64,000 nt of DNA from Lichenostomus cassidix (Eukaryota > Chordata > Aves > Passeriformes > Meliphagidae), in NCBI GenBank assembly GCA_008360975.2, contig CM039179.1, positions 52,558,561 to 52,622,560 of the forward strand, given 5' to 3'. The stretch's first letter is position 1, and every line of letters begins with the position of its first letter. Position numbers and translations under genes: made by a program. Under the pieces are notes generated by a model that had not been told where the DNA came from, did no database searches, and worked only from the letters and a program-made list of their open reading frames with translations. Shown piece after piece: positions 37,200 to 49,056 of the stretch.

Positions 37200-37345
37200 T
37201 GCTCCCCAGGGCTGCCTATGAAGTCAATGGGCAGAGTTAGTGATATGTAAGGTTAGGCAGTCTCTCACTACAGGTCTTGCCCACAGAAGTGTTTAGGAGT
37301 CTATGTCCCATTAAGGCACTGGAATGCAGTCACCTAGGTGTCTTT
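37200..37345 (+). repeat. Possible degenerate ancient interspersed repeat
   Basis: Contains GAAGTCAATGGGC and, farther on, TTTAGGAGTCTATGTCCCATT and CACCTAGGTGTC. These resemble a repeat common in turtles, crocodiles and birds with motifs such as CATTGACTTCAATGGG and TTAGGCACCTAA. I recognise the motifs but cannot assign a database name. Confidence 0.3.
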
Positions 37346-39831
37346 CCCAGCCTGACTATGCAAGTACTTGATTACAGGGAAGCCCCGTGCTGCAGCCTGG
37401 GATGGCCACCTGAATCACCCTTTATTTTAGGAATAGCAGTTGCTGTAGGGATGTGGCTGCACTTTTCTGGATGAGGTTTTGGATACTGTCCATACATTCT
37501 TCCCTGTCAGGATTTCAAAATCCTAACCAAACATTAAAACTTTTACCTTTCTACATTCGAGTGAGTTGAGAATCAAAATGTGTTAAAACCAGCATTTCTA
37601 ATTTTCTACTAATTCAATGGTTTATCAGTACTCACTTTGAATAAGCTTGGGCCTGGCTTCAGTCTCAGGGTCTGGGAGTCTAGGACAGGGAGTTCTTGCT
37701 AAAAACAGTATCTGCTTGCATCTGCATTAACTGAAAATCAATTCAAGTTGTTTATCAGAAGTTTTTTACAAGTGGGAAGGAAGAAGCGATATACTGATCT
37801 GATGCACGGGTCGCTCTGAACAAGGTTTTCCTAATCTGACATCCTGACTTTCAAGGTGCAGGTAAACTGAATGAGATAAATGAAAACATTATGAGTATTC
37901 TGTATTATTTGTCGTGTCAAGGGGACAGCCTTGGTTACAGTCATCATACACTTTGTCACCAGACTTTGAAACTGGAGATTTTTTTCAATCATGAAGTGCT
38001 CTAACTGCATAGAAGATTTAATTTTTTTTCTTTGGTCACTGTATGCACGTGTGTAATTCTTCCCATTCGGAAAAGCAAACACTTGAACTCATTCAATATT
38101 TATTTTAATTTAGATCAGTGATAGTGTCCAGGATATCTCATTTTTTTGGCCAGTCCCAGACTGACCAGATGAAGAGGTATGGATGCTTATATTAGAAAGT
38201 ATACTTTACTCCTTGATTGACTGAAGGATGTTGCTAAACATTGGAATGTTTGTTTGGGTTTTTTTTTCTTCTTCTTCCTTGCTTCTAAATTCCATTGCTG
38301 AAAAAGATACAGAGCTTGATAGCAGAAGATTCTTTGACATGAGACCACCATCATGGGACTGCTGAGTGACATTTATGTTGGGATCTTTCAAAAAGTTCTA
38401 CTTATATCCCATCTTTATTCACTTGTCTTAGTTTCATATATTCCTTTCATTTCTTTATTATTTCAGGTGTCAGTAAAATCCTATGGCATTTATTGGAAAG
38501 TGCTCTGCTTTACAGATTTTCAGGAAATCAAACCAAAATATTTAAAAATTAGTTCAACAAGTAAAAATCAGCCTAACATTTATGTCTCATATATCTTCTT
38601 AAGTTTTGCTTTTCCACTGGGAAGTTATGTTCAAAGTTATAATTTTTTTTGGCAGGAAAGTTCTGAACTACCCCTCAACAGAAAGTAAACCTATATTTTT
38701 GAATTTATTTATTTTATTTAATGATCTAGTGTTGCCATGAAACTGTAGTTATCCAGCAAGTTTTCTTTGTGTTTTGCCAGATGCAGAGCAAAGTCAAGGA
38801 AAGACTCAGAGAAGTTTTAATGGCTTTGGAAGAAAGTAATTTCATTTGCATACAGCTAGAAATATCAGAGAGCTAATTCATGTCATGAACATGAATCAAT
38901 TCTATGGCAAATACTGCAGTTCAGGAGTTTCATTGCAGGGGTATTGGAAATGAAAAAAAAAAAGCTTTAAAGTCAATTGAGATGGAGGAGATAGGAAGAG
39001 ACAATAATGAGCATTTGTGTCCTTCCACAACCTAGTTTTTAAATATGTAGATGACTTTCTTATTTTCTCGGAATTATTTTTACTTCTAAATCAAAATTTA
39101 GGCTACTTTTAACCTTCCATGCTCCCTCCATCTCTTATTATTCCAGCTAGATTTTTAGAAGACTAAATTTAGTACAGTGAGCCAGCAGCTAGCAATGGTC
39201 ACTTGGTCCAAGCCACCCCTACTATTTATAAAGGTAGCACTTCAAGCAGCAATCTTCTGTATTTTCCAGACATTAAAATAAGGAATGAAACAGGACCAGA
39301 CCCATTTGGTCTAACCTTATGGGCCCAATCCAGATTTTTTACAGATTTTCTCAGTGACAGTTCTGATACCATGATATACTTCTCACTTTTAGTATTTCAA
39401 AGTAGTAAATCTGCTCCTTTGTTTATTAATTTTTAAAAGCTATGATTAATAAATGCATAAAAATGGGTCTGCATTTCTAAATGAATAATTTTCATCAAAG
39501 GAAGTAGGCTATCATTACAACTGATAGTGTTTAATTGACATTTTTGAGATTAAAAGAAAAAATACAGTTTTAAATAATTAAAATGGGTCAAATGATAATT
39601 TGATGGTTTGAGCTCAAGAACAAGAATCATAACAGTATTTCTTTGTATATTTTCTGCTCTTGATGATTTGAAAGTGGGAAATTGGAAAATATAAGTTTGA
39701 TTTCTTTAGAGGATATTTATCTGCTAAAAGGGCAAGCAAAAGGTTATCCTGAGATGACATTCTTGAGTATTATATGAAAAGAGGGATGATAAGGATTGTA
39801 GAAAGAGATGCAAGGAGTGAAGAAGCTTTAT

Positions 39832-39861
39832 TAAAAAAAAAAAAAAACAAACCAAAAACAG
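39832..39861 (+). repeat. Poly-A / A-C-rich tract
   Basis: About 15 A followed by CAAACCAAAAACAG. It could be a decayed retroposon tail, but nothing upstream is recognisable as a retroposon. Confidence 0.7.
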
Positions 39862-42800
39862 CAAAAGTGAAATTATCCATCATTTCAGATTTTCAGGAGA
39901 ATATATGCTAAAATGTCAGAAGAAAAATATTCATTTTAATTATTATTTGTCAGTAGAAGAGATGAAATATACCACCACTCATTATTTTTATTATCTGATT
40001 TAGTGTTTTGATTACAGACAATGTTTATATCAACAATAACTTCAAAAGTGTACTGTCACAGCCAGATCCCATGTGTCTTGCTCCCTGCATTTGCAGAACA
40101 TTTTACAGCACTGACGCCAATTCTACAGACAGTGCCTTTTAGCAAATTAAAGAAAGTTGTATATGTGTTTCAAGACCAAATCCCCAGCTGAGAAGTGACT
40201 CAGGAAACCAGAAACAGAGTATGTCAGATGGTAAACAAAACTGTAGGAAGATGCAGCCAGTAGAGAATTTTAAACTAAAAGCTGTCCTCAGTTTGTACTC
40301 TATCATATGAATGTCAAAAGAGCTATAATTGAATTGGAGATCAAAGAAGATTGTCCTTGGAACACAAAAGTTTATAAAAATTTTGGGAGTCGAAGACATA
40401 ATGACAGCCAAAAGAAAAAGGTTATTGCCATGCCAACAGAAACAAAATCTAGCCTCACTCACTCTAATATAATGTATCCATTTTTCGATTTTCATAATAC
40501 TTTTTTCTGATAGCAATACTAAATATAGATGGGATACATCTCTTTGTTAATTGTGTAACTTTGTAAGCTGTGGTAATTGATACGCTATTCACAAAAAGAC
40601 GAAGAATCTCAACCAATTCGCTCCAACTCCAAATGGGGCACTGGTGTCCTTAGGGCTGTGCTGGGTACAGGAGAAGGGCAGTAGCAGGAGCAATCAACAA
40701 AAAAGAGGCATCTGTTCATCCTGGGCTTGTGAAAAGCCCTCGGCCGTGACACGGAATTGAGCTGCCTCATAGGTGCTGGCTAGAGGGCTGAGGTCGAGAA
40801 GAAGGGATCAAGAACTTGTTTCTCATCGCTTCCCATATCCTCCAAAGGCTCAGGAAAGGATTAAAACCAAGGTGATTGCTTATTAGTTACTGACACTGGA
40901 CAAACCAACATTTATCTTTACCTGACATCCTGTACTGCCCAAAGGCCTGACTCAAGCATAAACATGTAGACAAAGTAAAAATGTACCAGCACTTCAAAGT
41001 TACCCATTAGTGGACAATCAGAGCATTGTCAGTCTGTGAAGATACAGTTCTGCTTGTTTATCTACAATATTAACCACACTGTCAGTGCTAAAGCAAGTGA
41101 CATTAAGTATAAGATGATAATATAATCAATAATAATGCAAGATATATGGCTCACTTCTTTCATCAGTGAAAAATCTGCTGAGTTAATAAACTGTAAGGTA
41201 AATTTATCTTTTTATGTCCTTTCACAAATATAAATATAGGATACACAGTGAGTTGTTACAGGATTCTGAGGATAAAGTCCTACCTGCCAAAGATGCTTTC
41301 ACGTCTTTATGAGTCACTAGCACTGCTGTGCATAAACTGTATAGCAAAGGATTACTTTTATTTAATGTTTTGTATAGCTTAATTCCTCCTTTAATATTTA
41401 ATAAACAGAATAAAAACCACCAAGAAGTTTGTTTTGTGGGGTATCCCCTAATCTTGGTCTTTTTATTTATTTTCACTTTGAGATTTTTTTTAAAGTTTTT
41501 TTTTCTTTTTATTCTTTATGTTCTTGTAAGAAACCATTTATATACAAGGTTTTACAGTTACGGCATAACCAACAAAATGACTAAATACTTAAGAAGTTAG
41601 TAATCACTATCTTACTTCTTTTATTATCTATCCTTATGTATAATAGCTTTGAATAGAACATGCTTTTAAAATCTCTGTGTGGGTGTGTGAATGTATATAA
41701 TTTGAGATAATATGTTTGGTGCAGCTTGAATTTCATCTGTATAGGTATCTAATTTGCCTACCTTTTTTGTTTCAGGAAAGTGTTGCATAGTTTTGTTTGA
41801 CCTGCTCCCATAAAATTCTAGCTCATCTCAATGATTTTGCAGTTTTGTTGTGCAGGCATTATCTCTGTCTTCTAAATACTGAAGATTTAAGCCCCTTTTT
41901 TGTTGTTTTTATTTTCAAGATGAAGCAACAGCTATCATGTTCCCATTGATAACAATATTTTGTGTATGATTGCTGTGGGAGCTGGCATACTGGTGTAACA
42001 TATCTATCTAGATCATCCAAACGGCATTCAGAATCCTCCCAGAATGTGTTGGATCCATGCCCAATCCCAAGTACACAATGCAATCAGATAGTTATTATTA
42101 ACTGTACTGGAATCGCTAACTTTTTGAAGTGTTGAGCTGATAAGTGTACAAAGAGCTAAAATATCTTTGTAAATAAGTATTAAGAGTTACTGCATTTGGG
42201 ATATTTTACATCCTTCTTGATACTTGTTTTCATTTCTGTCACCCCAAGTTGCACACCAGATATTCTAGAGAGTTAAGATTGCTGGTAACATGATCAGAAA
42301 AAAATTACTGTGGAAAGCCTGTAAATTCACGTAACTCTTCTTAATGACTTTCCTGTCAGTGCCAGTAGAAAGCCAAAGATGGCTTTTCTAATTGCCAGCT
42401 CTGTGAATACAAGATCTGAAAATCCATGTTTCTGACTTTTGCATTTATCTTACCAATGAAAATTCTGCAGTTCCAATTTAGATAAATAATTTTGCTGATG
42501 TTGCATAAGCTAAAACAGAAATTCGGTTCACTTTTAAATGAGGACTGATTCTGTAAAGGTAAAAACTTGGTATTTATTGTTAAAGGAGACTTTCCTGACT
42601 CTTAGAATAGCTGGGAAAGAGGTCCTTATGAGGAGGAAGGACAAGAATTAGTCAAGCAATGACTTTGACTTTGGCGAGTTTATTTTTAAATATATGTAAA
42701 ATACCTGACCTTAAGCCTGCTGAAAAGAAGAAGATCTGCTCTAATTTCAGTAGGCTTTGAATGTTGGGCTGATTAAAGATTACAAAGCACTTACTCCTCT

Positions 42801-43439
42801 GTTCTTGTAAGTACATTTGCGAGAGTTTCTAAGGTTCTGCATGTACAATATGTGCCATTATAATACCCTGCTGAGACAAGACACTTTGAATCTGTCCTCC
42901 ATCAAACTTATTCTGACTGTGCAGATGTGAGGTCTAGTTACAACCTGGTCCTGCCTTTTTCAACTTTAGAAATATATCCATTGTATTTTCAACTTAAAAT
43001 ATTTCAATGTCATTATTCTGTGAGAAGATACATTTTGAAATCTAAATTGTCTAATAAATGCACAAGTTGTTTTTGTGCCCTTATCTGGAGGATCTGTGAA
43101 TTGAGTGTATAAGGAAGGTATGAAAGGCAAAAAGTCCTCATGAATAGACCTTTATGCTTCAAAAATAGTTTGATGAAATCAAACACTTGTTTGAAATAAA
43201 GCTTAAATATGCATTTGATACAACAATTTTTAATGATGGAGTCCATGGGTGTCTTGAGACATCCCATTTCCCGTTTCTTGGCAGTTTATAACAACTGATA
43301 CTGTGTAAGTCAAATCCATCAGAGGACACCTTTCTGCAAATTCCTATGCTCTGCTGTTGTAGAGCTCCCTAAGGGCTCTGGAGACACAGGAGGAGAGATG
43401 TTTATTACGGGCTTCATTTATTGAAGAAAACAGCTCTTG

Positions 43440-43785
43440 CATTTAGGGGGAGGATCACAGAGACGCAGTGAAACTCGGCGAAATCCCTCAGCTCTAGATT
43501 TTAAATCTCCCAAGCTTGCTTGTTCTGTTATTTGTCTGTCATTGTGCACAGAACAGCATGACCACTGTTTGCCTCCCGAGCCACAGCTGCCGGCGGGGGA
43601 TAAGCGAGAGGCCCAGTGCAGCAGAGGGGAGGGGAGGGGAGGATGTTTACACTGACCCAGCCTGCTCGAAGTTTATGCAGGGGGAACTGCTATTAGAGAT
43701 GTGCAAAAATATTAAAAGGGGGGATTTCTTGTCAGCTGACAGGGAACTTTCTTAACCTCTGTCTCGCTGTCTTTCCACCTTGCAG
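43440..43785 (+). promoter_or_regulatory. GC-elevated segment leading into an excellent splice acceptor
   Basis: A locally GC-rich patch with several CpGs (in GACGCAG, CGGCGAA, CCGGCGGGG and AAGCGAG contexts), a (GGGGA)n run at 43624-43642 and the 10-base palindrome GTCAGCTGAC (E-box centre) at 43731-43740. It ends in a branch-point match TCTTAAC (43750-43756), a long pyrimidine tract and TTGCAG at 43785. The combination of branch point 30 bases upstream, tract and CAG is the best acceptor I found in the intron. Confidence 0.4.
43624..43642 (+). repeat. (GGGGA)n short tandem repeat
   Basis: Three GGGGA units plus a partial unit, purine-only on the + strand. It has three G4 runs and one G2, so only a two-layer quadruplex is possible. 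Confidence 0.75.
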
Positions 43786-43918
43786 AGCGGGAGATTCTCC
43801 ACCCCTCTCTAGCTCCACTGGATTTTCTTTGGCTGAAGCTGAGCTGATCACCTGGCTGGCCCTGGGAAATCTGGTGAAGTGTTAAAACAGGTCGGGCCTG
43901 TGGCCTGGTGGGCAGCTG
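43786..43918 (+). other. PCDH9: Candidate cryptic exon (133 bases)
   Basis: It starts after the strong acceptor at 43785 and can end at GCAGCTG before GTGAGC (donor at 43919). A shorter version would end at 43873 before GTGAAG. Base composition is GC-richer than the flanks and 133 bases is a normal exon length. Read from the phase-0 end of the PCDH9 large exon it opens for eight codons and then hits TAG, so it would act as a poison or alternative terminal exon. It could instead belong to a non-coding transcript. There is no direct evidence of expression. Confidence 0.3.
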
Positions 43919-44040
43919 GTGAGCTTTCTGCTCAGCATGGGCAGTGGGGGCTCATTGCTTCTTGGTTGCAGTCACTTCCCATTTCAGTAATGACACCTTA
44001 GAGGCATTTATCTATCAGTGATCAAGCTGCTCTGAAAATG

Positions 44041-44071
44041 CAAAAAAAACACCCAAAAAACCAACAAAACT
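44041..44071 (+). repeat. A/C-rich low-complexity tract
   Basis: CAAAAAAAACACCC, then AAAAAACC and AACAAAAC units, of the same family as the other A/C tracts in the window. Confidence 0.65.
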
Positions 44072-47000
44072 CCCTGGGCACTTCTGGAGCTTCACTTCCT
44101 TCATTACTGATGGTTGATACAGATTCTGCAGCAATTGCGAACACATAGCCTTGGACCACATGCTTCAGTTTCTTGGGAGTAGCACACCTTTGAATGGACA
44201 TCCCAGGAGGCTGGGTGGCACACGCTGTGTCAATCTCCAGAAAGGTATAATTCTCTTTTCCTTAGTCACTCAGCAACTTCAGTGGGCTCTTATCATCCCT
44301 CCTGGCCACCCAGCAGCATAAATACACAGCAATTGCTTTACTCCCTGTACCATGATTACACCTGTGGGTGTGCAAGGAAGAGGGAAACCCTGCATGTAAA
44401 CTCATGGATGCTTCAGCTGCAGCTTGGCCTTTTGTTTCTTTGGATTAGCAAACATTATGTGTAGAATAGATTGGTACTTTTTTTTTCTCATATGCTAATT
44501 TATGTTAGTATGTGAAGTTCTACTCAGAGGCCAGATCAGCTCATAAACAAGAACCATGTTCCAGGTGGGGATTATCTCACCTAAGCATCATTGCCTACAA
44601 CTGAAATATTACACCTGAGCTCTGTATATAGTATATACTTGTAAAGGAACAGAGAATAGGGTGTCACAAGCCAGCTGGCATTTTTAACAGTACCAGATTA
44701 CCAACAATTCCTTATTTTGCTACACTGACTAAGCATACTTACGTTGTGGCAGACTAATATTTCTGGCAGGATCAGATTACTTGGATTTGATATATTTGAT
44801 CAGAGAAGGAGCTGGTTCAATGTAATGCATGTATGTCACGACATTCCAGGAAATGTTAATTGCTTTTACATAAAAAAATTTAAAGGTTGGGTTTGTTTGG
44901 GCTTTTTTTAAGTGCCTACAATCTAGAGCAGCTGTTTATATGGAAATGTTTTCCTTTATAGCATGCATGATGTTTAAAACTATGCTACTAGTGTTTTTAT
45001 AAGCAAGCACAAGCTTTTTCTCAAATCAAATCACTTTTTTGGCTCTCTGTATTTATTTCTTTTCAAACATATTTGTCTCTTTCTACCTGACTGTGTATTT
45101 TTTTTCACCTATGGTTTCTTTCTCTGCCAGTCTAATCTGTCTAACCTATTTTAGGCTTTTATAGAAGGCTTATCACTTCAGTATCTAGGCATTAAATGCT
45201 TCAATGCATTTCTGAAGGCTTTCATTTTACTTAAATGCCTTTGAACACACTTAGGAAGTGTTATTAATTAGAATCAGCAGCCCAGTACAACTTCAGGTAC
45301 TAATTAGGTATTGCCCTTCCGTAAATTCTTTATAACTTTTCTACAAACAGAACATTTTACCTACCTCAATAATTTGCAGATGGAGAAAACCATTGTATGT
45401 GCTTTTGTCAATCTTTGCTGCACACAGATATGACATGGTTAGATTGTTATTATTTGTAGAATGCGGCCACAAGTCTTAAAAAATAAAGTTATTTTGCCAA
45501 TTATTGCCATTAAATTCATAGGGAATTTAATGAAGTCAGTGAACTTTAAAAGCAGTCATCCAGGGACAGTTTAATTCTAACATTTTGTTTCCTTTCATGT
45601 TGGGTATGGTTTAAAGGATTTATTTAATTTTTAGTTTTTATCTCTGTTACCTCATAGCAATAACTTGCCTAGAGTATTTTAAACAACATTTTCTTCTTCA
45701 AAACAGTGCCACTGTACTTATACAAGTCTTGTAATTTTCAAGCTGAAAACTCAATAATAGGATGGTAAATATAATGCCCAACCTTTTGTGTGAGTATGAC
45801 AAATTATTTAATGTGTCTGGTATTATATCAGCATTTGTAGCACAAAGCCCAATGAGCAAGAATTCAAATATCACAGGAAATAACTTAATTTATTGAAAGC
45901 TGGCATCTCTGGGAACTCTGGGAACACATCCTGCCTTCAGAGGTTCGGTGTCTGGATTGTTGCTAGCGCTCTACCAGATGTAATCACACTTTGCTGGCCT
46001 TCTCACACAATAAGGAATAGATAGTGATTTTTCCTGGTAGTGGTTTGGATGCAAAAAAAAAAAAAACAGTCATATATAAGAGACTTCAGTTACATACATA
46101 AAGTTTTTCCTTGGCTTTTCTTTTTTTTTTTTTTAATGTGGTTGAAGTATTTGCAAGACGCTTCAACAGACCATGTGCACTTCAGAAAAGAAATGGACCT
46201 AATGCTATAAACTCAGCTGGGGAGAAATACAATATGTGCTAAATGTGAGCTGGTTAAGTATGATTCCACACTAATGGGTTTGAAAAAATAACTCCTTTGT
46301 CTTTTGTGCTGTAAATTTTGAACTATATTTTTTAACTTTGAAATTGTTATGATGGGAATGAAAATTGGTTGTTAGATAGAATAAATGTGTGGGCTATTTA
46401 TGAGATGAGGCTAAGGCAGATTTGTTTAACTCAAACAATAATCTTTTATTTGTATCACATTAATCTTTACACCAGAATTCTATTCTGCATTCCACATTTC
46501 TTTTCTTGTATGAGTGCTCAATATTGTTTCCTCCAAACAATTCTGTGAAAACATGAACCGTCGTGCTACATTTGGAAAACATTCCATTTCTTATGATCCA
46601 TTTTTATGACCTTTTTCTTTCAAATAGGCCCTATACTTCATGTACCTCATAAAGTCAGACAAATGCAAGTATATTATATGATTAAAATTGCAGTTAGTAT
46701 AGTTTAGCCTCTTGACACAAGTTTAAAATGAACAAGTTTTTCAAATTATTTTATTTTCCATTACTTAAGGGTCTGAAAAAAGAACAAGTAGATGTACCTG
46801 AATCAACGTTACTGTAAGGGGTATCCCCGGTGTTTAAACTGAAGCAAAACAATTCTTCCCAACCACAGCACTTAATGGTCTTGAAAATCATAGGATATTC
46901 TTCCCACTATGTTTATTACAAAGAAATCAAGGAAGGCACTTAAGACATTTAAGACATTTAAACCTTGCTTAGGTTTTGGCTAGAAATTCAGTACCAGCAT

Positions 47001-48507
47001 TTGTCAGGAGTGGACCCGCAGTGTTTGCAGAGGCCATATCAAATGATAGCAATTTGTAAAACCATATGTAAAATTGTATCTATATAATATCTGAAATTAA
47101 TTTATGAATCTCAAAGGAAAGCGACAGTGCACTTGATGAACACAACTCCAGAGCAACATGCCAGTTCCAAAGATGACTGTCTCCAGAAAAGTTTACCTCA
47201 GCAGGCTGATTTCTATACCCAGAAATAAAAGTATCATAGCCAGGTAGCACAGTGATTTATCAAATATAATGGGAATTGAATCTCAGATCTCAGAAATCTC
47301 CACATAACCTCTGCACATCTACAGCTATCCCTGAAGTCATGATGCTGAATCCTAAAGAGCTGGGAAAGAAAGCAAGCTTTTGTCAGAAGTAAAGCTTTTG
47401 CTATTCTTCAGGAAGGAAGCTTTTGTTCAGCTTAGTGCAGTGAGTTGCAGCTCAGCAGAACTTTTTGTACTTTGTTTTTGGCTGACATTGGACTGCAGCT
47501 GTGATACAGATACCTTTTCAATGGATCTTTGAGGAACAAAATGAAAGGTTGAGACAGGGCAAATATTTTTATGAGGTCCTCAGGGAAGTAGGATCCCTGG
47601 AGAAAAGGAGTGATGATCAAAAATTCACATAGTAATCTGACATTCACAGTTCACCTGAAACCTGAACTTTAAACTAAAGGACATGCAGGTCACAGTTAGT
47701 ACATGCAGTGTCACGACCACAGCATCTCTCTTCTTTCCTCATTACTTCCAGTAGAGCCTCCCATGCACACAGCAGTCTGTGGATCCCTAGAGAGTCAGAT
47801 GGCTGTGAAATAACCACTCTTCTCTTAAATCACATTGGAATGAGTTCTTCTGCCAGTAGACCACCAACTCTACACTGCCATTCATACACAGAGCCTTATA
47901 TGAAGGAGTGATCTGGAAGTCTGAGCTGGGTATGTATCAGCTACAGTACAACACTTTCCAGGTGCTTCCAGTCATGTCATTTGCCACTGGAGCATCTGTT
48001 ACTTCTTCTGAGGCTCAGAATTTTTGTTAATGCCCAAATTAGAGCTATTTGTGTCAATCTGTGCACTTAATGTATTTTTTTATCTATACATGCATTTCTG
48101 ATAAACTTTGTGGCTACACTGTAAATTAGAATAAAAATTAGCTATGTGAAAAGAAAAATATTACATAAAATGTCATCTTAGTAATACCTGACACATTTTC
48201 AGAAGAATACCGTTGTGTGTATAGTTTAAACATGTGAAAACTTCTCTTTACTGAAAAATGGTGTTGGCTGATGACAGGAATGCAATACAGTTTGGGACTA
48301 ATGAGTTCTCTAGGGGTCAAAATTATCTATGTTATTGGGAAGAAAGTTTTCTTTCTTAAAACTGATTGCTTTATTTATTCAGTTTAGTAGAGCAAGTCTT
48401 TATTGTCCCAATTGCATGTAAGTTGTTTGCTCTGCCCTTTTTTATTCCACATACATTTATCTTGTGTTTTTGGTAGTTTTTTTTTAACAGAAAATACTTT
48501 TTCTATA

Positions 48508-48543
48508 GAAAAAAAAGAAAGAAAAAGAGAAAAAAAAGAAAAG
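48508..48543 (+). repeat. A-rich purine tract
   Basis: Runs of A interrupted by single G (GAAAAAAAAGAAAGAAAAAG type). It contains only purines on this strand. Confidence 0.8.
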
Positions 48544-49024
48544 TAACTAATCTGTTTCACCATAATAGAGTAGTTTCTCTTGAGTTGAACTGTAGTTCAG
48601 ATGGAAAGAATAAACCTTTCTTCATTTAAGAAGCCATTTCAATTTTTAAAATGTGTACTTTGAAAAATAGTTTTGCAGCTCAATCCAAATCCACCTAAGC
48701 ATTGCTGGGTGCTTTCCTTTAAGGATAAATGAAATTCCTTATATTTTAATGGCAAATAAGTTAAAAATATATGTGTTCAGTGCCTCATGTTTTGTCCAGT
48801 GCATGTGAAGGGCACCAGTCTTTTCTCCTGATCTTTTCAGGGATGCCTCAGTGGGAAGGATGACAGGTCTAAGCATCCCATCCAAAACACGGGTTGTTAG
48901 CCTCTCCATTCTGACTGCTTCGGTCCTGGGCATCACAGTCCTTGTAAACAGATGTTTGGAAATTTTGAGATGAACATGACTGAAAATTATTCTCTTTCTT
49001 CTCTGTGTAATAAATACCAAATTT

Positions 49025-49056
49025 TCCTGATAACAGAATGTTTTCTCTCTCTGCAG
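49025..49056 (+). other. Isolated strong splice acceptor
   Basis: A TCCTGAT branch-point match (branch A at 49030) lies 26 bases upstream of TTTTCTCTCTCTGCAG ending at 49056. The next donor-like sequence is weak (GTAATA near 49076), so no convincing exon can be completed. Confidence 0.3.

Larger units (their letters stand above)
36113..43430 (+). other. Intronic sequence, no gene recognised
   Basis: AT-rich with no coding signal. It includes stretches resembling an ancient sauropsid repeat (37200-37345 and 42720-42800), an A-rich tract at 39832-39861, and a locally GC-richer segment at about 40615-40870 with a few CpGs whose origin I cannot name. Confidence 0.8.
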
